From the NCBI GenBank assembly GCA_003614735.1, contig KZ992606.1, positions 1-26,737 on the forward strand: a stretch of 26,737 bases of DNA, given 5' to 3'. Made by a program: the position numbers and the translations under genes. Origin of the DNA: Thamnocephalis sphaerospora. Its lineage: Eukaryota > Zoopagomycota > Zoopagomycetes > Zoopagales > Sigmoideomycetaceae. Under the pieces are notes generated by a model. That model saw only the letters and a program-made list of their open reading frames with translations. It was not told the origin of the DNA and searched no databases. Below are positions 1 to 8,525 of this stretch, one piece after another. The first letter of the stretch is position 1. Each line of letters begins with the position of its first letter.

Positions 1-355
1 GTTATAAGGGAAACATTAAACCTGTTGTCGTGGTCACTCATGGTCCGTTTACGCAATGCCCATGGATCTGCTACAGCTCACATGCGACGCCCTCAATGGC
101 AGCAACAAGGCTCTCGCAAAGCCATAACGAGGGGCATCCTGTTTATCCACGGCGCAACTGGTCACGCATGTTGTCACCGCGCATTGTCTTTGCTTATGAT
201 CAATGTATACATGCAATAAAACATCCAGCACTGACTATTGAATCAATGGCTATATGTCACCGTTTGAACGCCAGATTGCATTCTGCACCACAGACTATAC
301 AGCATTTCGCGTGCTAAAAGGCGCACATGAGCGCTAGCACCAACGATCGCACCTT
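1..355. other. Left flank, no gene recognised
   Basis: This stretch lies downstream of the alkyltransferase stop codon at 356-358 (minus strand). Short open frames exist on both strands, but none has a recognisable domain, signal peptide or convincing composition. It probably holds the 3' untranslated region of the alkyltransferase and the flank of a gene outside the window. Confidence 0.5.
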
Positions 356-1237
356 TCAGCAACAAAAGTCGGTAAATAGCCGCGCCTTCTGGCAGTCGGG
401 CAGCAAGTATGATTCATCGTCAAACTCCAGCCCTTCCTTTGCTAACAGCGATCGCTTGGAGCAGATCTTCTCGCCACTGCCCCATTCGCTGCGTACAAAA
501 TTTCGTCAGTAGCTATAGCGCTAGTGTGGAAGGCCAAGCTGGTAGCTCACCCACTAAATCCGCCAATGAACGCATTTGCTGTCAAAACGCGATGGCCTAT
601 GCATACCGCCCGAGTAAGCATATCGATCAATCGCAATCAACGAAAAGGCGTATCTCTGCACCTACAGGGAACGGGCAGTGGGCAGAACGGATTCCATCTT
701 AGCGCTTGACCAACTAGAGAGGGGCAAAAGGATTAGCGGACTTGCACTGCCTCTAGTACCATGGCAGACTTGCCTGCTCGTGGTGATGCGTGGATCTTGT
801 TGGAGATATCCCTATAGGTGGAGTAGTAACCTAGGGAGTGCATCACTCAGCACACGCCGATGCGCGGTCACAAACTTTATACGCTGCCATACCCTCGGGA
901 ATCTGTGCGCACATGTCGTAAACACGGAACTGGAACGCAGTGACGCGTCGACCAGTTCGTTTGTTGACAAAGTCTTTACGCTCTGCTGCTGTAGACGGAA
1001 AGTATACTGAAGCGAGCGGATACAGACACGCAGTCAGCCCGAGCAAGTGTGCCGCATAGTGATAGACCAACCTTGCTCCAGCGTGCTCGCGGTAGCCGCC
1101 TGTGCAGCGTCGTCATTGCTACTTTCATTGTCCTCTGCGTCGCGGCACTCTGGCTTCTTTCCCGCGCCAAAGTAGGGCGAGCGCTGGGACGTTTTGCGCT
1201 GGGTAGCAGCGGCAGTATGGCGGCGAGCAGGTGGCAT
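356..1237 (-). CDS. MGT1: O6-alkylguanine-DNA alkyltransferase (MGMT family), 6 exons
   Basis: Suicide DNA-repair enzyme that moves the alkyl group from O6-alkylguanine to its own cysteine. Exons on the minus strand are 1237-1072, 1006-893, 830-774, 713-666, 596-551 and 488-356. All phases join, giving 187 residues, close to the yeast enzyme. The diagnostic segments are TAFQFRVYDMCAQIPEG (DNA-binding core), SPRAVGQALRWNPF, PCHRV with the acceptor Cys at about residue 129, and FIGGFSGEWG, followed by an LFTDF-like tail. Each segment sits on a different exon, so the splice model is well constrained. Intron 3 (714-773) starts with GC (AG|GCAAGT) and is needed to join PRA to VGQAL. The start at 1237 gives the usual length; an in-frame ATG at 1282 would add 15 residues. 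The N-terminal 55 residues are low-complexity and not conserved. Identification is firm; the first exon boundary is less certain. Confidence 0.93.
714..773 (-). other. GC-AG intron in the alkyltransferase gene
   Basis: The donor reads AG|GCAAGT and the acceptor CTCTAG, with a GCTAAT branch-like site between. No GT donor nearby keeps the frame, whereas this one joins SPRA to VGQAL exactly as in the MGMT family. The intron is 60 nt. The extended match to the GC-donor consensus supports real splicing over a sequence error. Confidence 0.8.
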
Positions 1238-1309
1238 TGTGTAGTAGGCAGGAGGAAAACAATGTTTGGGCGGATTAGTCATGCTCGAGCGGTTCAATGT
1301 GATGACACA

Positions 1310-1350
1310 GTGCCAATTGCATGGGCTGCGCCCTGGCTTGCCAGTTCCAC
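1310..1350. repeat. Diverged direct repeat, copy 1, upstream of the alkyltransferase
   Basis: This 41 bp segment matches 5266-5307 in the same orientation. There are 34 identities, one single-base gap and seven mismatches, all C/T transitions. It lies 73-113 bases upstream of the alkyltransferase ATG and just downstream of the primase-helicase stop codon. The shared core is TGCGCCCTGG. It may be a promoter element or the trace of a duplication. Confidence 0.55.
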
Positions 1351-1387
1351 CCGTGTATGTATTCAAATCAACCCTCGCCCGGTCACA

Positions 1388-4300
1388 TCAGTCACACATG
1401 CGCAGACGCAGCGATCGTTGCCGCAAACTGCTGGTGTCGGTCTTTTCGCGAGTTCTCTTTGCTAGCAGCCTTTGCGATCCAGTACCGGCTGACAGCATCA
1501 GTGGCTCGTCGTCGGCGTCGGTGTAAATGTCAACGTCCGTGTCCTGCTCCGTGCTGTCTTCAGGCGCATCGTCTGCGGATGGACTGCTCAAATGCTCAAA
1601 CTCGTTGGCAGCTTCTCGCATTAGCTGTGGATCAATGATCAGCCTGTAGCTGTCAAAGTGCGTAGGCGGCATAATGCAGCGCAGCAGCGCCAGAGTTCTT
1701 GTTAGTCCGACGTATTTGATGAACCGATCGTGAAACTTTAAGCTAATTGACGAGCAGCTCAGACAACTGCCGGCCAACTGGTTGGCAGTCTTGCGCGTCT
1801 CGCGCCACACCTTGAATCCCTGTCGCATAGGAATGATCGCCTTGATGGCCGGTCGAAACTCTTTGACAAGCGCCAGCAGTCGCTCCAGCGTGGGCGGCCT
1901 GCCCTCGGCCGGCTTGAAGCTGTTCAGATGAAAGATATATCCGCTGGAGAATGCGCCATACGCCAGCAGCAGCCGATAGGTGAGTTTGGCAAACATAGGC
2001 GATGCGCTGCTGAGCGGCGTGCCCGTCCTTTCGCTCGCATCAGCCTTGTAAGAGAGGCGCTGCTGAAAGTAAGTGTATGTGTTGAGATCAACCATGTCCC
2101 CGCGCGTGCTAAGACAAAAGTCGAGAAACGCGCTAAGCTGTAGCGTGGGCGCAAGCGTCTGCGCAACATCAGAAGCAGACATGGACTCGATTTTGGGGAA
2201 AATGTTGACCAACACTGCCCTTGCATGTTTGCGCTCTGGGTACTTGATAAAGTCGTCCAGCGACGCTCCGGCCTCTTCGTAATGCAAAGCCATAATGGCA
2301 CGCAATTGACGCGACGCTGCAAGGTCAAGCTCATGAGCAAGATCAAACACGTCTGCCTCGTGATCCAGCAGCCGTGCGCGCGAGACACTGCTGGCAGTCC
2401 GGACCCATTTGCGTACATGCGCAACGACCCATTTGCGGTTGTAGACTGACGTGTCTGGTGTGTTTGGCAGCCTGACAAACGTATGCCTGGCGTTGTCACC
2501 GGTAGGCGCGCGATTCCAGATCCAATAGTGCTGACCGATGTTGTCCACTCGCTTGTCATATGCTGACACAAACTCTGATGCCATGTAGCATGTGACATCG
2601 CTATCGATGCTGGTCGCTTGAACGGCGTCTGTGTTCTCTTCAAGTGAGGCGATGTGATCGGGCGCATGGCTGGACTGGATCTCCATGGGCGCTTGGTCCG
2701 TATTCTCGCCCATGACATGGAGCCGCGAGACTAGCTGAGCCCCACCGCGTGCGCTGGCATCAATGTACAAGAAATAAAACGATACGCGGAATCGTTCGCT
2801 GAAGCTGTGGCCAGCTTGTACAGCGGGAGTGACTACCAACACGTCGACGTCTGATGCGTATTTCTCCGATGCGCACAGAAATTGCTGATTCCATGGCAGA
2901 TGCTGCACCGAGCTCCAGATGCCATGAATGTGCTCCTGCGCAGTCTTGCCAAACTCCTCCCGCGCCACTCTCTGCAACAGGTTGGTCACTAGCATGGCGT
3001 GATCGGCCCGCGTACAAAAGACGATGATTGGATTGCGGCTGCGGTGGGACTGTCGGTCCATGCTGGCAACGTATGTGCCAAATAGCACCGAAAGCATGCC
3101 AGCGTGGTCGCTGGTAGCTCGGTGCTGCAGCAACGAGACAGGGCCCAGCTTGTGCTTGCACACTTCCGCTTCCTGATCAACCTCGGCAGACTCGCAGTAG
3201 AATCTGATGCAGGACTCTGTGATGCGGTGCTGTGACAAGATAATCTTTTCCGCACCGCGCAAAATCTCACCAAGATGCTTACTTATACGGGCCATGCGAT
3301 TGGACATGACGCTAGAGACGAGCTGATAGCGAAGAGACGCCGCATCGTCTAGCAGTACCACGTCAAACTCGCTCTGTGCCACCAGATGAAGACTGCCTAT
3401 GCACACGACAATGCGTCTGCCAGGTTTCGCGTCGGTGCTGGGCCTTTTCGAGGTATGTTCGGCCCCGCTAGTATCTGGCTCAAGCTGGCAATATTCGAGG
3501 CCAAGCTGTTTGGCAATTTGCTTTGCTGACGCGACGCGAAGTGCAATGGCCATTACGGCGAGCTGCGGGTTGGCTTTTACGTAATCTGCAACAGCGTGCG
3601 TTCTGTCAGCACCCGCAGGTGCGTCGATCGCTATGATGCGCTCCTGCACATTAAAATCTATGTTGCTACTATTGTTTGTGCTGGGCTTTGCGTGACCTGA
3701 GCTGGCCAGGTCTTGGGACGATTGTGCTACATATTCTTGCTGATCCGCCGCGCAGACAAGCCATGCGATCTGGCAACCATTAATGCAAAATATGCCGCGA
3801 TCGCCGCAGGATGACTCAAAAACCTTTGCAGATGGCACTCCATGGGGAACACCGTGCTGGCCACGAGCTCTAGCGTATCGGACGTTGCACTTGCGGCAAT
3901 GCACGATGCTATCGTTGCTCAGATCGCGCGCCGCAACAAGACGCCTTTGCTCATTGAACAGCAGCGTTCCATCATCCAGCAGAGTGCTGTTGGCGTAGGC
4001 GAGCATGGGCGATTGGCGAAGCTTGGTGGCGGTCGTCTGACGCACACCCGTCCAGCCGGCTATGTCTGCGTTGCACCAGTCCACGTCGGCGGCGCTTTCC
4101 AGGAATCGGCCTTCCCGTCGCATGGCGCTGATGGGCTTACGGCCTCCAGAAGTCATATTGCTGTAGGCCATGGTGACGGACAGGCGGTAGAGAAATGACG
4201 ACGGAGCAACGTGGCGCGGCCTTTCTCCTGCGCCCACCGCCGTGACCATCGTCTCGCAGAGGTGCGTCGGCGATGTCACCAGATCGCGGAAGCACCAAGA

Positions 4301-5108
4301 CGCAGGTGTAAATTGAATAGGCAGAATAAATAGGTTGAGCGTATTGCTGGGCATAGCCTTGACCGGCATTAGAGGACGGTCGCTGCCAAAGTCCGTGTTG
4401 CCAAAAAGGCGGAGCGGCTGATTGTAATTGTACACATTGAGGTCGATAAGCTCCGGCGAAAGAACCGACCGTGCCCATACGTCATCGGGATCTTGGCGAT
4501 ATTCCGCGCGCAACATTGGCATACGATATGTAATAAAAGCACGGAACTCGGCGCACGTGGCCAGTGCTGACACGGGCGCAGTGTCTAGCACAAGCCCGCG
4601 ACAGACCATACGGAGCGAAAACTTTTCCGGGCTGCACGCAGAGGCAACGGCGACCTTTGGGGCCAGACTGTCGCCGAATGCACGGGCAAGAAATCTAGCG
4701 AGCAGACGATAAACGTGTGTAGGCAGCATCGTCGTTCGCCGCCACTCACTCGTGCAAAAGATGGTAAAGCAGCGTGGCTAGCGCGCTGGCCCGCCCTACC
4801 GTCAGGTCTCCGGCATCAAACGACTGTCCAGCGTCAAAGTACATCCTGACGCGCTTTCTGGATGACACCACTTCGTAAAAGCTTGGCTGCATGCGCTGCG
4901 CCATCTTCTCGTAGATAGCATGGGCGCTGGCAACGAGAAAACGCTTGGCGATGTGCGACGCTGTATCGCCCCTATGGTTGACCCCCTGCCGTTGTATATC
5001 CTCCGCCCACACCTGGCCGCTTCGACCTTTGGCGACGCTGTACGCGGCGGCCAGCGTGCTCCGAGGACAGATGCCGTCTTGCACGCCTGAGCGCTGGTAG
5101 GCAGACAT
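1388..5108 (-). CDS. AEP primase / UL9-like helicase fusion with eroded catalytic motifs
   Basis: A primase-polymerase (AEP) module fused to an SF2 helicase of the herpesvirus origin-binding (UL9-like) type. Proposed exons are 5108-4750 and 4667-1388, giving 1,212 residues. The 82-nt intron (GTGAGT...ACAG) joins the two frames in phase. Without splicing, the front frame stops at 4746 and the second could start at the ATG at 4729. Primase landmarks: FYEVV...RMYFDAG (about 78-94), ASACSPEKFSLRM (128-140), IDLNVY (194-199). A Cys-rich patch follows (six Cys, about 377-425). Helicase landmarks: APAGADRT at the Walker A position (469-476), VVLLDDAAS at Walker B (556-564), VVTPAVQAGHSF (motif V, 731-742), QLVSRLHVM (motif VI, 764-772). 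Several catalytic positions differ from the family: the second acid of primase motif I, the His of motif II, the Walker A Lys and the Walker B Glu. The frame is nevertheless open for over 3 kb. An acidic then basic tail ends the protein. Domain assignment is by motif order and spacing. Confidence 0.72.
4668..4749 (-). other. Candidate intron joining the primase N-terminus to the rest
   Basis: It begins GTGAGT and ends GACAG, is 82 nt long, and joins phase 2 to phase 1 so that the frame carrying motif I continues into the frame carrying motif II. The alternative is a one-base frameshift in the 35-40 nt overlap where both frames are open. The intron body also encodes a plausible helix, so splicing is likely but not certain. 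Confidence 0.55.
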
Positions 5109-5265
5109 GCTGGCGCGGAATGGATATCTTAACAGGTCAAGCTAGCGCTAGTGATGGTGGGGGACAACATGAGGCCTAATAAGCGAAAAGCCAACAACGT
5201 CACTGCGCTGCTGTACAGCCATTTCTGTCTGCGCAGACCTGATTGGTAGTCGGTGCAAAACGGCG

Positions 5266-5307
5266 GTGTCAACCGTATGGGTTGCGCCCTGGTCTTGTCA
5301 GTTCTAC
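5266..5307. repeat. Diverged direct repeat, copy 2, upstream of the primase-helicase gene
   Basis: Same-orientation partner of 1310-1350. It lies 158-199 bases upstream of the primase-helicase ATG, and just upstream of a plus-strand TATA box. Every mismatch to copy 1 is a C/T transition. Confidence 0.55.
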
Positions 5308-5320
5308 TGATGACTGGACG

Positions 5321-5328
5321 TATAAAAG
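5321..5328 (+). promoter_or_regulatory. TATA box with no assigned gene
   Basis: TATAAAAG in plus orientation is followed about 30 bases later by a pyrimidine-rich stretch suited to transcription initiation. No protein-coding gene follows on the plus strand before the PITP gene, which is on the opposite strand. A plus-strand AATAAA occurs at 5968-5973. It may drive a noncoding RNA, or be fortuitous. Confidence 0.3.
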
Positions 5329-5539
5329 TCTGGCGCGTCTTTTTCGCTTTTCACATACACCATCTTTTCTCTTGCCTGCTCTCCATTTGCCCCATTGCCG
5401 CTTGTACTTTTACCTTGGTATGTATGCTGTCCCGCCCGTTGCTGCAGCGAGTCGCGCACGCGTGCGTGCGTAGGTGTGCGAGAATGATGACCATTATAAA
5501 CCCAGCTCGTCGAGGGGTGTCCCACTGTTAGATTAGGGG

Positions 5540-5557
5540 CATCTTCATGAGAAGATG
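5540..5557. repeat. Perfect short hairpin
   Basis: CATCTTC and GAAGATG are exact inverted arms of 7 bp around the loop ATGA. The palindrome GGCACGTGCC follows at once, with an E-box core CACGTG. No function can be assigned. Confidence 0.4.
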
Positions 5558-6277
5558 GCACGTGCCAACCCTAACTGAACCCGCATACACCTACGCACGC
5601 GCGCGCGCGCGTCAAAGTGAAACACGCTACTGTGCCGTTGCTTTGACGGTAGGCTAATCGATTGTGCGCATGCTAGCCCTTGCCTTGTTTTGATGTCGAG
5701 CTAGCCGTGACGATTTACATATGGTAGGTTTGCGCTTGCAGATGTACGGTGGCGCGGTGCGTGTGCGGTGTGATGATCATCTACGCCTATACCCAGCTCA
5801 CTTCGAGAAGGGGACGGAATAACCGATCTCCTGTGAGAAGAACGGCGATTCAGTATCTGACCACACACGCACCGCCCAACAGGCGTTGTGCTGTCTTGCA
5901 AATGAGTGTGCTAACAAACGCTGCGCCTCTAGGTAGATGCTTCACACGCTGTGCGCAATGCATTGCAAATAAATATACGCTTGACCCATTATATATTGCC
6001 TTTCCCACCGCAACAACCGTGCCATTTTCACCGCCGCAAGCGGAGCTCGCTGATCATGTACGATATCGCCGCTGGTCCGTATGCGTACACATGTGGTAAT
6101 CAAAGTGCGCGTCTCTGTTTCTCTGGCAGAGCATCCTTGCCACCGCTCGTCCCTCGCTGGTCGATCATGCACAATGGCCACACGTACACGCAACACGATC
6201 ACGCACAATGATAGATCGAAATCAATAGGCTGCCACCATATGGCAACGTTTACTAGCACACTATTGCATGCACGAGT

Positions 6278-7606
6278 CTACGATGCTTTTTCCGCGTTCT
6301 GCTTCCGTTTCTATCCGCGACAAAAGGCGTGTGTGTGAGTATTGAAAAGGTGAACGTGCATCGCTGCGTCGCTACCTACCTCGTCAAGCTCGTGCTTTGT
6401 CTTTTCCTCGAGCGCACGAATGTCCTCCATGGTCATGCCGTACCACTTGTCCGTCCAGCAGAAGAGCTTACGGCTAAAGTTGGTGAACAGCGAGCGCACC
6501 GTCTACATCACGGCACAAAGTCATCAGCACGCCGCGTACACTTGCCGCTGCTGTGGTACGCCGACTGCACTTACGGATGCAATGAACGCTTCAACCTTGT
6601 TCTGCAGCAGCCTCCACACAAACTTGATGCGCACCACCTTGTAGCAGGTCATTACCGGCTCAACGGTCGGCTGAACAGAAAGGGTCAGCAAAGTGCGCCC
6701 ACATTGGATCATCACCGCGTTCACCTACAATCCAATCACCCTTGAGCGGACCACGGCCCGTCTTCTCGCTCGTGTAGAGCGACGGGTCCTCATCGGCGCG
6801 GTAGTCCTTCTTGTCAACCTTGTCGTTGGCAATGTCGATAATGGTTACCTCGCGCATCTTGAGCTCCTCCTCAGACAGCTTCAGCGCCTATCTCGTCATG
6901 TGCAAGCGATGATGGTCAACCTCTTGATCACATGAGCGCGAAATTTGCTTCGTGTGACTCACGTTATCAATCTCGCCGCGGCTGTTGCCGACGTGCATGG
7001 TTTCAATTGTCAGCTCAAAGTTCTCCTTCATGTAGCCGTTCTGTAGGTGGCAATGTGTTTGCAGCCATGAACATGTTAGTAAACGGCATCTGGCCAGTAT
7101 CCCGCAGCACATGCCACACTCAAACATACCGTGAGAACTAGTTGCAAATAATAGCACGCCAGCAAACCAAAGGCCGCCGCATCCAGTTAGCCAGCGCATA
7201 CATACGGGGCGAGAGCAACATCGTGTCAGGTGCACTTGCCTGTCTTGCAGTACGGGTAGCCGTTCCACGCTTCCTCGTACAGCTCCAGGGAGCCCTTTGG
7301 CGCAAACGAGCGAACCCAGCCGGGCACTTTGCTGGCAACAGGTGATAGGACGCAGCGGGTTAGCCATGTCGCTGCTTAGCGTGCAAGTGGCGGCAAGCGC
7401 GGCGACACGTACTTGGTAAGATGGTACACCTTGTAGGTGTACTGGCCCTTGCCAAACTCGTTCTCGTACGGCTCGTTCTTGCGCACCTCGACGCCGTCGC
7501 CGTCGCCGGTTTCCTCCTTGCTCTGCTCAGCCACAGCATAGAGCTGCGCCACTTGATACTCCTCTTCGGTGCAATTCATCACCACGCGGTACTCCTTGAG
7601 CAGCAT
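6278..7606 (-). CDS. Class I phosphatidylinositol transfer protein, 8 exons
   Basis: Soluble START-like protein that moves phosphatidylinositol and phosphatidylcholine between membranes. Exons on the minus strand are 7606-7413, 7331-7240, 7137-7130, 7040-6963, 6887-6729, 6670-6575, 6502-6380 and 6310-6278. All phases join, giving 260 residues (family about 270). Signatures: LLKEYRVVM near the N-terminus, [36 protein letters not shown] with the lipid-headgroup Thr57 and Lys59, [10 protein letters not shown] with the Cys (93) known to sit near bound phosphatidylcholine, [36 protein letters not shown] and [19 protein letters not shown]. Exon 3 is only 8 nt and the intron before it is GC-AG; both are needed to give [15 protein letters not shown], which matches the animal proteins. 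The start at 7606 sits exactly where family members begin. Function by homology; the exon model is strongly constrained. Confidence 0.95.
7130..7137 (-). other. 8-nt microexon in the PITP gene
   Basis: The minus-strand sequence TTCTCACG lies between an acceptor (AACTAG) and a donor (GTATGT). With one base from the exon before it, it encodes Val-Leu-Thr, giving [15 protein letters not shown]. Animal PITPs have a nearly identical segment (YCRTVITNEYMKEDF). Skipping it would delete conserved residues and break the frame. The flanking introns are 7138-7239 (GC-AG) and 7041-7129, each with a clear branch-like site (GCTAACT, ACTAACA). Confidence 0.85.
7138..7239 (-). other. GC-AG intron in the PITP gene
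   Basis: The donor is AG|GCAAGT, the same extended sequence as in the alkyltransferase GC-AG intron. The 102-nt intron ends AACTAG next to the microexon. It supplies the phase needed for the conserved YCKTVLTN segment. Confidence 0.8.
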
Positions 7607-8525
7607 GTTGGCGGCGGTGCTTGTAGGAAATGTAAACAGGTAAAAGTTTGCTAGCTACGCTTGAGCCAACGTGTCGCTGTCGCGGCCGTAGAAGTAGTAG
7701 TAGTAGTGGTGGTAGTAGTAGGGTAGGACGCGCGGTGTTGCACACACAGGTCCAAAAGCGTGGTGCCAACGATGGGCGACGGTATCGGCGGGCGGCTGGA
7801 ACGGAGCGCGGCTTGACCAGCGGCGGCGGGTGTCTGTAATCGAAGGTGGCAAAGGTACAGCTAGCAAGCAACGGCGGCGGCGGCGGATGATGAGATGGCG
7901 GATGCCGTGAAGCGGGGAAGAATGAGAGTGATAGTGGAAGAGTGGGTGGCCAGCATTTCTGGTGCTTTCGATTTAAAAGGCAGCCGCTGATATGACCACC
8001 GTTTGCTTGGCCAGCGGCATCTACCGTCCTCTGTCCGTTTCTTGCGAGAGATGGCCTCTTCCCAGCCGGCCACTGTCCGCGGTGCAACCGCGCGCACATC
8101 CAAACGCGCCGATGGTAGAATGCTCAGATGCCATGCCGCGACAACCCGTGCAGGCCAACATCTAGACCCGCGTGGACGCGGATATGGCGCGCGTGCGTGC
8201 GCGGCGTGTATGCTTGCCAACCGGCGCCACGCGCTCACGCGGGGTCGGTCCACGCTGAGCTGCGCATCGTACGGATGCCAGAGGCCACACCCGCACACAG
8301 AAGACGCGCCACCGTGTTTGCTGGCATGCGGCGATGCCGTTTTGCCGAGTAGTTACGCCGATCCGGCCCTGTGGGGCTGCCTAATAGGTGCGCCATGTGC
8401 CGCCCCAGCTGACCTGGTCCGCTGGGCAAGGCAGGTTGATTTCGACCATTTTTGACCGCAGCGAAACCGCCTTGGACGTTTTTCTTTTTTCCGTCTGACA
8501 AGTCCGATTGCATAGACAGCGCGTC
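7607..8525. other. Divergent intergenic region between PITP and MAK5
   Basis: The region separates two genes transcribed away from each other, so it should hold both promoters. It is GC-rich, with alternating GCGCGTGCGTGCGCG around 8187-8205 and GTAGTAGTAGTAG repeats near 7687-7720. Long frames on both strands here are compositional; none shows a domain. No clear TATA box is visible. Confidence 0.5.

Larger units (their letters stand above)
5109..6277. other. Gene-poor region between the primase-helicase gene and the PITP gene
   Basis: No conserved open frame was found in this 1.2 kb. It should hold the promoter of the minus-strand primase-helicase gene and the 3' flank of the PITP gene. It also contains the second copy of the direct repeat (5266-5307), a plus-strand TATAAAAG (5321-5328), a perfect 7-bp-stem hairpin (5540-5557), the palindrome GGCACGTGCC (5557-5566), an alternating CG run (about 5597-5612) and a plus-strand AATAAA (5968-5973). 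Confidence 0.6.

Noticed and set aside
327-702. Plus-strand open frames that look like a Ser-rich protein
   Set aside because: They are antisense to the last exons of the alkyltransferase, whose splice-constrained model explains the region, and they need a frameshift to be joined.
1074-1237. PCNA-interacting box in the alkyltransferase N-terminus (SQRSPYF)
   Set aside because: The spacing of Gln to the aromatic pair does not meet the PIP-box pattern.
1049-1465. Plus-strand frame with a hydrophobic N-terminal segment
   Set aside because: It overlaps the first exon of the alkyltransferase on the other strand, and its hydrophobic run is a by-product of that sequence.
1310-5307. Long terminal repeats of a retroelement
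   Set aside because: The repeats are only 41-42 bp, lack TG...CA ends and target-site duplication, and no reverse transcriptase or integrase lies between them.
7527-8099. 190-codon minus-strand frame with Pro/Leu runs upstream of PITP
   Set aside because: It overlaps PITP exon 1 in another frame, and its runs come from triplet repeats in the promoter region.
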